A stretch of DNA of 64,000 nucleotides, from positions 1,488,001-1,552,000 of the forward strand of contig CAWGVW010000001.1 of NCBI GenBank assembly GCA_963826145.1, given 5' to 3'. This document shows positions 54,918 through 63,890 of the stretch, one piece after another. Position 1 is the stretch's first letter. Each line of letters begins with the position of its first letter. The notes under the pieces were generated by a model. It was not told the origin of the DNA, did not search any database, and worked only from the letters and a program-made list of their open reading frames with translations. This stretch comes from JBGPLJ01 sp963826145 (GTDB taxonomy: Bacteria; Pseudomonadota; Gammaproteobacteria; Steroidobacterales; Steroidobacteraceae). A program made the position numbers and the translations under genes.

Positions 54918-56074
54918 TGACGGTCGCGCTCGTCAATGGACGCGTATTGGCCGATGCGGGAGTGATCGAGGGGCAGGCGGTGCTCCTCGATGGTGCCCGT
55001 ATTACCGCCGTGGTACGGCAAAGCGACAAGCGCGTCGCGGCCGCGCGGCGCGTCGATCTCGCTGGCAATCTGCTGGTTCCTGGCTTTCTCGATACGCAGG
55101 TGAATGGCGGCGGCGGCGTCCTTTTCAACGCCGAACCCAGCATCGACACGATCCGCGAAATCGGGCGTGCGCATCGCCAGTTCGGCACGACCGGCTTCCT
55201 GCCGACCCTCATCAGTGACGATCTCGATATCGTTGCACGTGCCGTCGCGGCCGTGCGCGGGGCAATCGAGGCACGCGTGCCGGGCGTGCTCGGCATTCAC
55301 ATCGAAGGGCCGTTCCTGAACGTCGTGCGCAAAGGCGTGCATGACCCTGCGAAGATCCGCGAACTCGACGAAGGCGCAATCGGCCTTCTCACCTCGCTAA
55401 AGGGCGGGCGCACGCTCGTGACGCTCGCGCCCGAAATGACGACGCCCAACATGATCGCGATACTCTCCGCGGCCGGCGTCGTCGTTTCCGCGGGCCACAC
55501 CAATGCCACCTACGAGGAGATCCGCACCGCCCTCGAGCACGGGCTCACCGGCTTCACTCATCTCTTCAATGCCATGTCGCAGCTCACAGGACGTGCACCC
55601 GGTGTCGTCGGAGCAGCGCTCGATGACGCCGACAGCTGGTGCGGCATTATTGTCGATGGCCGGCACGTCGATCCGACCGTGCTCAGGATTGCACTGCGCT
55701 GCAAGCGTCACGACCGCTTCATGCTTGTGACCGACGCCATGCCGAGCGTCGGCGCCGATGAGAAATCTTTTTCGCTGCAAGGACGCATGATTTCGATCGC
55801 GGACGGCGTGCTCGTCGATGAGGACGGCACGCTCGCGGGCTCCGACGTCGATATGGCGACGAGCGTGCGCAATGCCGTGGATCTCCTCGGCCTCCCGCTC
55901 GTGGAAGCCGCGCAGATGGCAAGCCGCAATCCGGCCGAGTTCCTCGGCCTCGGAGCGGAACTCGGCCGGATAGCGCCCGGCTACCGCGCGAGCCTTGCGC
56001 TGGTGGACGATGGACTCAAAGTCATCGACACTTGGATAGACGGCCGCAGCAGTGGCGAGGACGCGACCGCCTGA
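54917..56074 (+). CDS. nagA: N-acetylglucosamine-6-phosphate deacetylase
   Basis: 385 residues; the ATG overlaps the previous stop by one base (TGATG). Amidohydrolase barrel with NagA landmarks: LLVPGFLDTQVNGGGGVLFN, GVLGIHIEGPFLNVVRKGVH (metal Glu), VVSAGHTNATYEEI and GFTHLFNAMSQLTGRAPG (metal His), CGIIVDGRHVDPTVLRIAL and FMLVTDAMPSVG (catalytic Asp). It removes acetate from GlcNAc-6-P, giving GlcN-6-P for NagB-II. Confidence 0.93.
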   Translation: MTVALVNGRVLADAGVIEGQAVLLDGARITAVVRQSDKRVAAARRVDLAGNLLVPGFLDTQVNGGGGVLFNAEPSIDTIREIGRAHRQFGTTGFLPTLISDDLDIVARAVAAVRGAIEARVPGVLGIHIEGPFLNVVRKGVHDPAKIRELDEGAIGLLTSLKGGRTLVTLAPEMTTPNMIAILSAAGVVVSAGHTNATYEEIRTALEHGLTGFTHLFNAMSQLTGRAPGVVGAALDDADSWCGIIVDGRHVDPTVLRIALRCKRHDRFMLVTDAMPSVGADEKSFSLQGRMISIADGVLVDEDGTLAGSDVDMATSVRNAVDLLGLPLVEAAQMASRNPAEFLGLGAELGRIAPGYRASLALVDDGLKVIDTWIDGRSSGEDATA

Positions 56075-56091
56075 CGGCCCCGGAGATCGCC

Positions 56092-57696
56092 TTGACTGCG
56101 ACTCTCTTCAACTATTCCTATCACGACACCGCTTCGCGGCATGCGGATCCTGCGGCGCGTGCGCCGATCCGCAGTATTGCCATCGTTGGCGGCGGCACGG
56201 CGGGCTGGATGACCGCGTTGATACTTGCCGATGCACTCGGCAAGCAGGGCGTCGAGATTTCACTGTTGGAATCGCCGTCCGTGGAAACCATCGGCGTCGG
56301 CGAGGGCTCGACGCCGTGGCTGCGCGGCTTCTTCGATCGTCTCGGCATCGAGGAGTCGGAGTGGATGCCCGCCTGCAACGCGACCTACAAGTGCGGCATC
56401 ACGTTCGACGGCTGGTCTACGAAGCCCGGCTTCACGAGCTATTTCCATCCGTTCGCGTCGATGCTCGACAACCTCACGATGACGCAGTTCGTGCACAACG
56501 TGCAGGCGCGAGTCCGCGGCGCCGACGTCTACGCGCATCCGAACCGCTTCTTCATCGCCTCGAAACTTGCCGAGAAGAAGCGCGCGCCGATTCCGGCGGA
56601 GGAATTCCCGTTCGACGTCTGGTACGGCTATCACTTCGACGCGGTGCTCCTCGGGCGTTACCTGCATGGCAAGGCGGTCGAACGCGGCGTTCGCTACAAG
56701 AGCTGCCATGTCACACACGCAACGCTCGATGAGCGCGGCGACATCGCGTCGGTTGCGACGCGCGAAGGCGACACGATCGCCGCGGACTTCTTCGTCGACT
56801 GCACGGGCTTTGCGGCGCTCCTCATCGAGAAGGCCCTGAAGACTCCGTTCGCGAGCTTTTCCGGCAACCTCTTCAACGACGCCGCGGTCGCCCTGCCCTC
56901 GCCGATGACCGATTCCATCCCGTCGCAGACTGTGTCGACTGCGATGAAGCACGGCTGGGCCTGGAGGATTCCGCTCACCAACCGCTTCGGCAACGGCTAC
57001 GTGTACAGCTCCGCGTACTGTTCGGCCGACGAAGCGGAAAGGGAGCTGCGCACGCGCCTCGGGTTGCAGGACGCGGATGTTTCCGCGCGGCATCTCAAGA
57101 TGCGCATCGGGCGCGTGACCGAGCATTGGAACCGCAATTGCCTCGCCGTCGGCCTCTCGCAAGGCTTCATAGAGCCGCTCGAAGCGACTGCGCTGCTCTT
57201 CATCCAGAAGACCGCCGATGCCTTTGCCGAGGCTCTGCTCAAGGGGGATTTCAGCCCCGCGGCCCACGAGCGCTTCAACAATGCCGTCAACGAACACTTC
57301 GAAGGCACGCGCGACTATATCGTGACTCACTACAAGACGAATTCGCGCACCGACACCGACTACTGGCGCGCGAATGCCACCAACCTCAACATCTCCGAAC
57401 CGTTGAAGGAACTCCTCAACCTCTGGATGTCGGGCAACAGCATTGCGGGCGAAGCCGGGAAGCGCATCGGCAAGGCTTACCCCGCGTTCTCCTGGTACTG
57501 CATCATGGCCGGGATGGGCATCTTCCCGGACCCGCAGGACCTGCGCCCCGCGACGGCGGCGGAGAAGAAGCACAGCCTCGCGGCAATTGACAACCTCATC
57601 GAGCGCAGCGCGCGCAATTTCCGTGACCAGCGCGAATTCCTCGCGGCGATTCCGCCGCGGCGCAAGGACGAATCCCTGCAGATCTATTTCTGGTAG
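56092..57696 (+). CDS. Tryptophan-halogenase-like flavoprotein in the GlcNAc operon
   Basis: 534 residues from TTG 56092, with GGAG six bases upstream. FAD fold at the N terminus (SIAIVGGGTAGWMTALILAD), VETIGVGEGSTPWLRGFFDR at the place of the halogenase GEATIP motif, and the WxWxIP halogenase motif in KHGWAWRIPLTNRFGNGYVY. LSQGFIEPLEATALLFIQKT is the second FAD contact. The substrate is unknown. Homologues recur beside TonB receptors and sugar-use genes in Caulobacter- and Xanthomonas-like genomes, so a role in modifying a sugar or aromatic glycoside is possible; halogenation is not shown. It starts 17 bases after nagA. Confidence 0.85.
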   Translation: MTATLFNYSYHDTASRHADPAARAPIRSIAIVGGGTAGWMTALILADALGKQGVEISLLESPSVETIGVGEGSTPWLRGFFDRLGIEESEWMPACNATYKCGITFDGWSTKPGFTSYFHPFASMLDNLTMTQFVHNVQARVRGADVYAHPNRFFIASKLAEKKRAPIPAEEFPFDVWYGYHFDAVLLGRYLHGKAVERGVRYKSCHVTHATLDERGDIASVATREGDTIAADFFVDCTGFAALLIEKALKTPFASFSGNLFNDAAVALPSPMTDSIPSQTVSTAMKHGWAWRIPLTNRFGNGYVYSSAYCSADEAERELRTRLGLQDADVSARHLKMRIGRVTEHWNRNCLAVGLSQGFIEPLEATALLFIQKTADAFAEALLKGDFSPAAHERFNNAVNEHFEGTRDYIVTHYKTNSRTDTDYWRANATNLNISEPLKELLNLWMSGNSIAGEAGKRIGKAYPAFSWYCIMAGMGIFPDPQDLRPATAAEKKHSLAAIDNLIERSARNFRDQREFLAAIPPRRKDESLQIYFW

Positions 57697-59012
57697 CGCG
57701 TTCCGGCCACGTGACGCTGGATGAAGACGAGGGCGACTGTCGTGCATCCCATTGCAATCGCCGTAAAGACGAAAAATGTGGCGCTGCCGCCGATCACGCC
57801 GAGGAACGAGCTCGTGATCGCACCGATCCGTCCGATCGTCGCCGCCGCGCCGACTCCCGTCGCGCGCACGGCCGTCGGGTAAATATTCGCCGACAATGCA
57901 TAGAGCGTCGTCTGCACCGCATTGATCGCCCCGCCCGTGACGCCAAGCATGATCATGACGTGATCGACGCGGTCGGGCGTGAAAGGCATGCCGCTCAGCA
58001 CCAGGGCGCCTGCGATTGCGATGAGCGCGGTGACCACCATCGTGCCGCGCGAACCGAATTTCTGGATGAGGAGCGCCGCGAGAATCGCGCCCGCGACGCC
58101 GCCGAGATTGTAGACCGCGAGGCCGAGGCTCGCGGCGCCCGCGCCGAGGCCGGTCTTGCTGATGGTCGCCGGCAACCAGGTGAAGGCGAGATAGACGGCG
58201 AAGAGGCAGGTGAAGAAAGCCGACCAGAGCAGCAGGCTGTCGCGCCGATACTGCGGCGTGAGCAGCGCCGAGACGGACGTGCGTGTGATGTCCTGCTCAT
58301 GGCTGTCGACGAAGCTCGAGCCCGCCGGCACGGCGCGTCCGAGTCGCGCAAGCAGCCTCGCGAGTTCCGGCCAGCGGCTGGCGTTACGGGCCAGGAAGCG
58401 TGGCGACTCCGGCAGCAGCGCGAAGAGCACCATCGCAATGACGATCGCGCTGAGTCCACCGAGCGTGAAGAGCGTGTGCCAGGTATGCGTTTCGAGCACT
58501 TTCTTCGCGGCAAATCCGGCGAGTGAAGCACCGAGCGGTACGCACACGATCGTCAGCGTGACCGCGATCGGCCGCTGGCGCCGGGGCACGTACTCCGAGG
58601 AAAGCGCGCTCGCATTCGGCAGCGCACCGCCGAGTCCGAGGCCCGCGAGAAAACGCAGCAGCATGAGCGAGCGAATGTCGGTTGCGTATGCGGACGCCGC
58701 GGTAAATACACCCAGCAGCAGCAGGCAGGTGACAAGTGCGCGCCGCCGCCCGAAGCGGTCGCCGAGGAGTCCAAAGATGACCGAGCCGCTCGCCATGCCG
58801 ACGAGACCGAGCGCCGAGACCCACTTGAACGGTGCGCGGTCGACCTGCCAGTCCTGCATCAGGGCAGGAATCGCGACGCCGAGCGCCTGGATGTCGACCC
58901 CATCGAAGATGATGGCGAGCGCCGCCAGCGACACGACGAAGATCTGATACCCGCCCCAGCGCCCCTCGTCGAGCAGCCGGCCGACATCGACCGGCGTAGC
59001 ACTATTGATCAT
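57684..59012 (-). CDS. MFS transporter, aromatic acid:H+ symporter type
   Basis: 442 residues, 12 membrane segments. The first segment ends IIFDGVDIQALGVAIPALMQ, a DGxD variant of the AAHS family motif; FGLLGDRFGRRRALVT and FLAGLGLGGALPNASALSSE follow. The ATG at 59012 overlaps the stop of the iorB-like gene (ATGA). The frame is also open through that gene, but only because of a one-base insertion at ~59071, so this is not a true fusion. It probably imports the substrate of the molybdoenzyme. The 3' end overlaps the convergent halogenase-like gene by 13 bases. Confidence 0.87.
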   Translation of the reverse strand: MINSATPVDVGRLLDEGRWGGYQIFVVSLAALAIIFDGVDIQALGVAIPALMQDWQVDRAPFKWVSALGLVGMASGSVIFGLLGDRFGRRRALVTCLLLLGVFTAASAYATDIRSLMLLRFLAGLGLGGALPNASALSSEYVPRRQRPIAVTLTIVCVPLGASLAGFAAKKVLETHTWHTLFTLGGLSAIVIAMVLFALLPESPRFLARNASRWPELARLLARLGRAVPAGSSFVDSHEQDITRTSVSALLTPQYRRDSLLLWSAFFTCLFAVYLAFTWLPATISKTGLGAGAASLGLAVYNLGGVAGAILAALLIQKFGSRGTMVVTALIAIAGALVLSGMPFTPDRVDHVMIMLGVTGGAINAVQTTLYALSANIYPTAVRATGVGAAATIGRIGAITSSFLGVIGGSATFFVFTAIAMGCTTVALVFIQRHVAGTRYQK

Positions 59013-61247
59013 GCGCTCGACTTCAAGGCGCCGGCGTCGATCGGGAGCTGCCGGACTCGCTTGCCTGTCGCCAGCGAAGATCGCATTGCAGAGTGCCGGA
59101 ATGACAGGCGGCAGCGCGGGCTCGCCAAGGCCGGTCGGCGCCGCATCGCTGCGGATGAAGTGCACTTCGACCGGCGGCGCCTCGCTCATCCTGAGCAGCG
59201 GGAATTCATGGAAGTTCGTCTGCACCGCTCGCCCGGCCTCGATCGTGATGGCTTGGCCGAGCGCCTGCCCGAGCCCATCAAGAGCCGCGCCTTGCGCCTG
59301 GTTCTCGGCGCCCGTCGGATTAATGATGTGACTGCCCACGTCACCGGCGACCCAGATCCTATGCAACTTGATCACGCCGTCGACACTGACCGACGCATCG
59401 ACGACTTCCGCGAAATAACCGAAGTGGCTGTAATAGAACGCAACTCCCATGCCGCGTCCCTTCGCCAAGGTGCGCCGGCCCCAGCCGGACTTGTCGGCGA
59501 CGAGCTTGAGCACGTCGATCATCCGCCCGGTGTCGAAGCCCGGCATGTTTCCGAAGCGGCCGGGTGGTGTCGGCAACCTGCGGCGCTCGCCGAGGAGCTC
59601 GAGCCGGAATGCGAGTGGATCCTTGCCCGCCGCGTGCGCGACTTCATCGAGGAAAGACTGGAACGCAAAGGCGAGACCGTTGCTGCCCGGCGCGCGCAGC
59701 GCACCGACCGGCACGCCAAGCGGCAGGAGCGTTGCGCTCAGCTCGCAGTCCGCGACGAAGCGCGCCGGGAATTCCGTTGGCTGCAGAGCCGCGTTCGGCG
59801 CGAAGTTGTCGTTTGCGCCGAAGCTCACGAAGTGATCGCGGAAGGCGATGAGCTTGCCCGTTGCGTCAATGCCCGCCTTGAAGTGATGAAATCCCGCCGG
59901 GCGGTAGAAGTCGTGCTGGAGATCCTGCTGGCGATTCCAGAGGAGCTTGATCGGGACGTCCGCTTCCCGCGCGATCCACGCTGCTTCCGCCATGTAGTCG
60001 TTGTTGAGGCGCCGTCCGAAGCCTCCACCGCAGCGGGTCATATGAATCGTGACGTCGCCCTCGGCGACGTCGAGCGTGCGCGCGACGAGCTCACGTCCGT
60101 TGGCCGGCGTCTGCGTCGGCGCCCAGATCTCGACCTTGCCGTCGCGCACCGCAGCCGTGCAGTTCTGCGGCTCGAGCGTCGCGTGCGCAAGAAAGGGGTA
60201 GGCATACGAGGCCTCGACTACCTTCGCCGAGCGCGCGAGCGCTGCCTGCACATCGCCATCGAAGCGGATCGACTTGCCGGGAGTCTGTTGCGCGAGTTCC
60301 ACCGCCTTGCGCGCAAAGCCTTCGCTCGTCTGCGTGGCGGTGCCGCCCTCATCCCACTTCGCCTCGAGCCGCTCGAGCGCCTGGTTCGCCTGCCACCAGC
60401 GGTCGGCGACGATGGCGACGCCATCGATAAGACCCTCCGCGACGCTCCCGCCCTTGACGAGAAACGCCTGGCGGACGCCAGGGAGCGATTTCAGGGCGTC
60501 GAGATTCGCACTCACGATCTTGCCGCCGAAGACCGGGCATTTCGCGAACACGGCGTATTTCATTCCCGGCACGACGACATCGATGCCGAAGAGCGGCTCG
60601 CCTTTGACGACCCGCGGGCTGTCGATGCCGCGGACCGACTGGCCGATGATGCGAAAGTTCTTTGGATCTTTGAGCGTCACCGTCTTGAGGTCGGGCGGCG
60701 GGATCGCTGCCGCCTCGGCCGCAACGCCGCCGTAGCCCAGCGTTCGGCCGCTTGGCGCATGACGTATGACGCCAGCCAACGTGGTGCACTCATCCGGCGA
60801 AACAGTCCAGCGCTTCGCTGCGGCAGCCACGAGCATCTGCCGGGCCGCAGCGCCGGCCCGACGCAAAGGATCCCAATTGAGGGTCGTCGCGAAACTGCCG
60901 CCCGCGAACTGTGCGCCGTAGCGGCTCGGATCGAGCTCCGCCTGCTCGATATGGACACGCTTCCAGTCGGCGTCGAGTTCTTCGGCAAGGATCATGGGCA
61001 GCATTGTCTTGATGCCCTGACCGATCTCCGGATTCTTCGCCATGATGAAAACGGTGCCGTTCGGCGCGATGCGAATGAAGGCGTTCAGCATCGCCGGCGC
61101 GCCGGCACCTTGAGTCGCGGCATCCGTCAGAGCCCGCATCGGCAGGCTGAAACTCAGCAGCAGGCCGCCGCCCGCCGTCACGGATGCCGATAGGAAAGCC
61201 CTGCGGGAGATTTTGTCGGCGCTCGGCTGCCCGGAAACGACGCTCAT
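59009..61247 (-). CDS. Isoquinoline 1-oxidoreductase-like molybdoenzyme large subunit (IorB type), frameshifted near the end
   Basis: About 745 residues. Tat-like signal SRRAFLSASVTAGGGLLLSF at the N terminus. IorB-type Moco motifs: IRIAPNGTVFIMAKNPEIGQ, GGSFATTLNWDPLRRAGAAA, TRCGGGFGRRLNNDYMAEAA and the catalytic Glu in APTGLGEPALPPVIPAL. One extra base at ~59070-59072 shifts the last 25 codons; repaired, they read NAIFAATGKRVRQLPIDAGA and stop at a TGA overlapping the MFS ATG. IorB-type enzymes hydroxylate N-heteroaromatics or oxidise aldehydes and are usually exported. Confidence 0.88.
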
Positions 61248-61723
61248 GTTTCCCTCGTGTCGGCGGTCGGAAGCCCCGCGGCCTGCTTGATGGCCGCTCG
61301 GATACGCGTGTAGGTGCAGCAGCGGCAGAGATTGCCGCTCATCGCCGCGTCGATGTCCTCATCCGTGGGCCGCGGCTTGGCCGCGAGCAGCGCCGTCGCC
61401 GACATGATCTGGCCGGCCTGGCAGTAACCGCACTGGACGACATCGACCTCGAGCCAGGCCTGCAGCACTTTCGCACCGAGGGCCGTGGCGCCTACACCCT
61501 CGATGGTGGTGACGGCGGCTGTTCCCACGCTCGACACGGGCGTTACGCACGAGCGCGTGGGCTTGCCGTTGAGGTGCACGGTGCACGCGCCACAAAGGCC
61601 CATCCCGCAGCCGAATTTGCTCCCCTTGAGGTCGAGCTCATCGCGCAGGACCCAGAGGAGCGGCGTCGCGCCGTCGACGTCGACCGTGCGCGCTTTGCCG
61701 TTGACGTTGAGGGTGTAGGTCAT
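61244..61723 (-). CDS. Molybdenum hydroxylase [2Fe-2S] small subunit (IorA type)
   Basis: 159 residues. Plant-type cluster ligands in SKFGCGMGLCGACTVHLNGK with RSCVTPV; second cluster ligands in VVQCGYCQAGQIMSATALL and SGNLCRCCTYTRIRAAIKQA. There is no signal peptide, so it probably travels with the Tat-targeted large subunit. Its stop overlaps the large-subunit start (ATGA). No FAD subunit is present, as expected for the two-subunit IorAB class, which passes electrons to a cytochrome or other acceptor. Confidence 0.92.
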   Translation of the reverse strand: MTYTLNVNGKARTVDVDGATPLLWVLRDELDLKGSKFGCGMGLCGACTVHLNGKPTRSCVTPVSSVGTAAVTTIEGVGATALGAKVLQAWLEVDVVQCGYCQAGQIMSATALLAAKPRPTDEDIDAAMSGNLCRCCTYTRIRAAIKQAAGLPTADTRET

Positions 61724-61821
61724 GGCTACCCGTTAGGTGTCCTGCCCAGCAAATAGTACCAGCGAGCGTACTTCGCCCTCGGTTGATTGTGCATTGGGCA
61801 TTGCCGCTAGTATTGAACCGC

Positions 61822-62853
61822 ATGACCGCGCCGTTTCCAACCTGCGACGACCGGCCAATCTGGGACCTCTGGCTGTCCGCGCTCTGGCTACCCTCCGTAA
61901 CCGTTGCGACCGAACTCGGTGTCTTCGAATCGCTGGCCGAAGGACCCCGGTCGGCGGACTCCGTGGCTCGGGAGCGAAAGCTCCAGCCGCGCGGCTGCAA
62001 CACGCTCCTGCGCATGCTGGTAGCGCTCGATCTCCTCGCGCTGCACGAAGGCGAGTACCAGCTCGCCCCCGTAGCCCGGCAGTACCTGTTGCGGGGCGAT
62101 CCGTTCTACTGGGGCCATGTCTGGCCCGCCTCCTCCCGGGCCAGTGCCGATCATGCGAGGCTGCGGGATGTCCTCAAGATCCAGGCGCCCCAGCAGGACG
62201 ATGGACTGACTGATCTGCCGCCTGTCGCAGCGTGGGAAACCGGTCAAATCAATCTCGATGAGGCCGGCCGCATCGCCCGCTTCATGCACAGCCATTCCAT
62301 GGCCGCCGCCGCGGGCCTTGCGCGCAGCGGCGAATTCTCGGGGGTTCGTCGCCTCCTCGACATCGGTGGCGGATCCGGCTGCTTCTCGATCGCGCTCGCC
62401 GCCGCCCATCCGGAGATCCACTGCACCATCCTCGATCTGCCGGCGATGTGCCAGGTCGCGGCCGGCTACATTCGGTCGGCCGGCGCCGGAGCACGCGTGG
62501 ACACCGTAAGCGTCGATTTCTTCCGCGAGCCCTGGCCGCAAGGCTACGACGCGCACTTCTTCTCGAACGTGTTCCATGACTGGACGTTCGAAACCTGCGC
62601 GGAGCTCGCTCAGCGCGCCTGCGCCGCGCTGCCTTCCGGCGGGCGCATCCTGTTGCATGAAATGCTGCTCGACGACGCCGGTACTGGCCCGCGCACCGCC
62701 GCCGCGTTTTCCATGCTGATGCTCGCCGGCACCCGCGGCCAGCAATTTACGTTTGCGGAGCTGCGCGCAATCCTCGCGGGGGCGGGATTCCGCGACATCG
62801 CGGTGCGCACGAGTTACGGCTACTACTCACTGGTGTCGGGTCGAAAGCCCTGA
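61822..62853 (+). CDS. SAM-dependent O-methyltransferase (acetylserotonin-OMT-like family)
   Basis: 343 residues from ATG 61822; the frame extends 13 codons upstream but without a good start. The N-terminal winged-helix dimerisation domain is at residues ~15-90 (VATELGVFESLAEGPRSADS, GCNTLLRMLVALDLLALHEG). SAM-binding motif I is LLDIGGGSGCFSIALAAAHP, with the acidic strand CTILDLPAM. The catalytic-His region is FSNVFHDWTFETCAELA. Enzymes of this family methylate hydroxyl groups of phenolic or polyketide compounds; the substrate here is unknown. It is divergent from the iorA-like gene. Confidence 0.88.
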   Translation: MTAPFPTCDDRPIWDLWLSALWLPSVTVATELGVFESLAEGPRSADSVARERKLQPRGCNTLLRMLVALDLLALHEGEYQLAPVARQYLLRGDPFYWGHVWPASSRASADHARLRDVLKIQAPQQDDGLTDLPPVAAWETGQINLDEAGRIARFMHSHSMAAAAGLARSGEFSGVRRLLDIGGGSGCFSIALAAAHPEIHCTILDLPAMCQVAAGYIRSAGAGARVDTVSVDFFREPWPQGYDAHFFSNVFHDWTFETCAELAQRACAALPSGGRILLHEMLLDDAGTGPRTAAAFSMLMLAGTRGQQFTFAELRAILAGAGFRDIAVRTSYGYYSLVSGRKP

Positions 62854-62883
62854 GCCGTCAACTACAGCAAGAGGTGCCGGGTC

Positions 62884-63783
62884 ATGAAAGACGTCAAAGG
62901 CAAAGTCGCATTCATCACGGGCGGTGCGAGCGGCATCGGCCTCGGTATCGCGAAAGCCTGCGTCAACGCCGGCATGAAGGTTGTGATCGCGGACCTGCGC
63001 GACGACCACATCGAGGAATCGCTTGGCTTCTTCAAGGCCCAGGGACAGGCGACCGCGCTCCACGCGCTCAAGCTCAATGTCACCGATCGGCCGGCTTTCG
63101 CCCGTGCCGCCGACGAAGCCGAGAAGGTTTTCGGTAAGATCCACGTCCTCTGCAACAATGCGGGCATGGGTCTCGTCGGCCCGATCAAACAGCTGAAATA
63201 TGCCGACTGGGACTGGGGCTTCAACGTGATGATCGGCGGTGTCGTCAACGGGCTTCAGACCATCTTGCCGCGGATCCTCAAGCACGGCGAAGGCGGCCAC
63301 ATCGTCAACACCGCGTCGATGGCCGCGATCGTCCCGATTCCGAATACGGTCATCTACACGACAGCGAAAGGCGCTCTCGTTTCGATGGCGGAAACGCTGC
63401 GCGCGGAGCTTGCACCGGACAACATCGGCGTCTCCGCATTCTGCCCGGGCCCGGTACGGACGAACATCCGCGAGACCGGCAAGCTCCGGCCGCCTGAATT
63501 CAGCGACAGCGGACTCATCGAGAACGAGAAGCGGCTTGCGGATCGGCCGAACTCGCCGAACTGGATGAGCCTCGAGGAGTGCGGCGAGCGCGTCCTCAGG
63601 GGAATCGAGCGCAACGACCTCTATATCTTCACGCATCCGGAATTCCGCGCGGGCGCCGCGGAGCGCTGCGAGACGATTCTCGCGTCGTTTCCGGAGGAGC
63701 CCATCAACACGACACGCGCTGGCGAGATCGGCTTCCTTACGTCGAACGCCATCTTCTCGAAGGCTCAGCGGCCCCGCTGGTAG
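62884..63783 (+). CDS. Short-chain dehydrogenase/reductase
   Basis: 299 residues; AAGAGG precedes ATG 62884. Classical SDR: cofactor motif FITGGASGIGLGIAKACVNA with Asp in IADLRDDH favouring NAD(H), NNAGMGLVG, and the catalytic Ser, Tyr and Lys in NTASMAAIVPIPN and VIYTTAKGALVSMAE. The C-terminal part is longer than the usual ~250 residues. It follows the O-methyltransferase after 30 bases and may act on the same compound. Confidence 0.9.
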   Translation: MKDVKGKVAFITGGASGIGLGIAKACVNAGMKVVIADLRDDHIEESLGFFKAQGQATALHALKLNVTDRPAFARAADEAEKVFGKIHVLCNNAGMGLVGPIKQLKYADWDWGFNVMIGGVVNGLQTILPRILKHGEGGHIVNTASMAAIVPIPNTVIYTTAKGALVSMAETLRAELAPDNIGVSAFCPGPVRTNIRETGKLRPPEFSDSGLIENEKRLADRPNSPNWMSLEECGERVLRGIERNDLYIFTHPEFRAGAAERCETILASFPEEPINTTRAGEIGFLTSNAIFSKAQRPRW

Positions 63784-63890
63784 CGCGGCACGCCGAAGCG
63801 AGCGATCAGGACGACGACGCGATTCGCCAACGGGGCGTCGTCGGCCCTAAACTTCCGGGCCATCCGAACAACAAGCCCAGGACCTACCCC

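Noticed and set aside
59061..61193. 710-residue plus-strand frame opposite the IorB-like gene
   Set aside because: Composition is Arg/Glu/Asp-rich, no motif is present and the opposite strand carries clear catalytic motifs.
57684..61247. A single 1187-residue open frame joining a molybdoenzyme and an MFS transporter
   Set aside because: A one-base insertion at ~59070-59072 removes the true stop. Without it the molybdoenzyme ends GKRVRQLPIDAGALKSSA and its stop overlaps the transporter ATG in the usual ATGA pattern.
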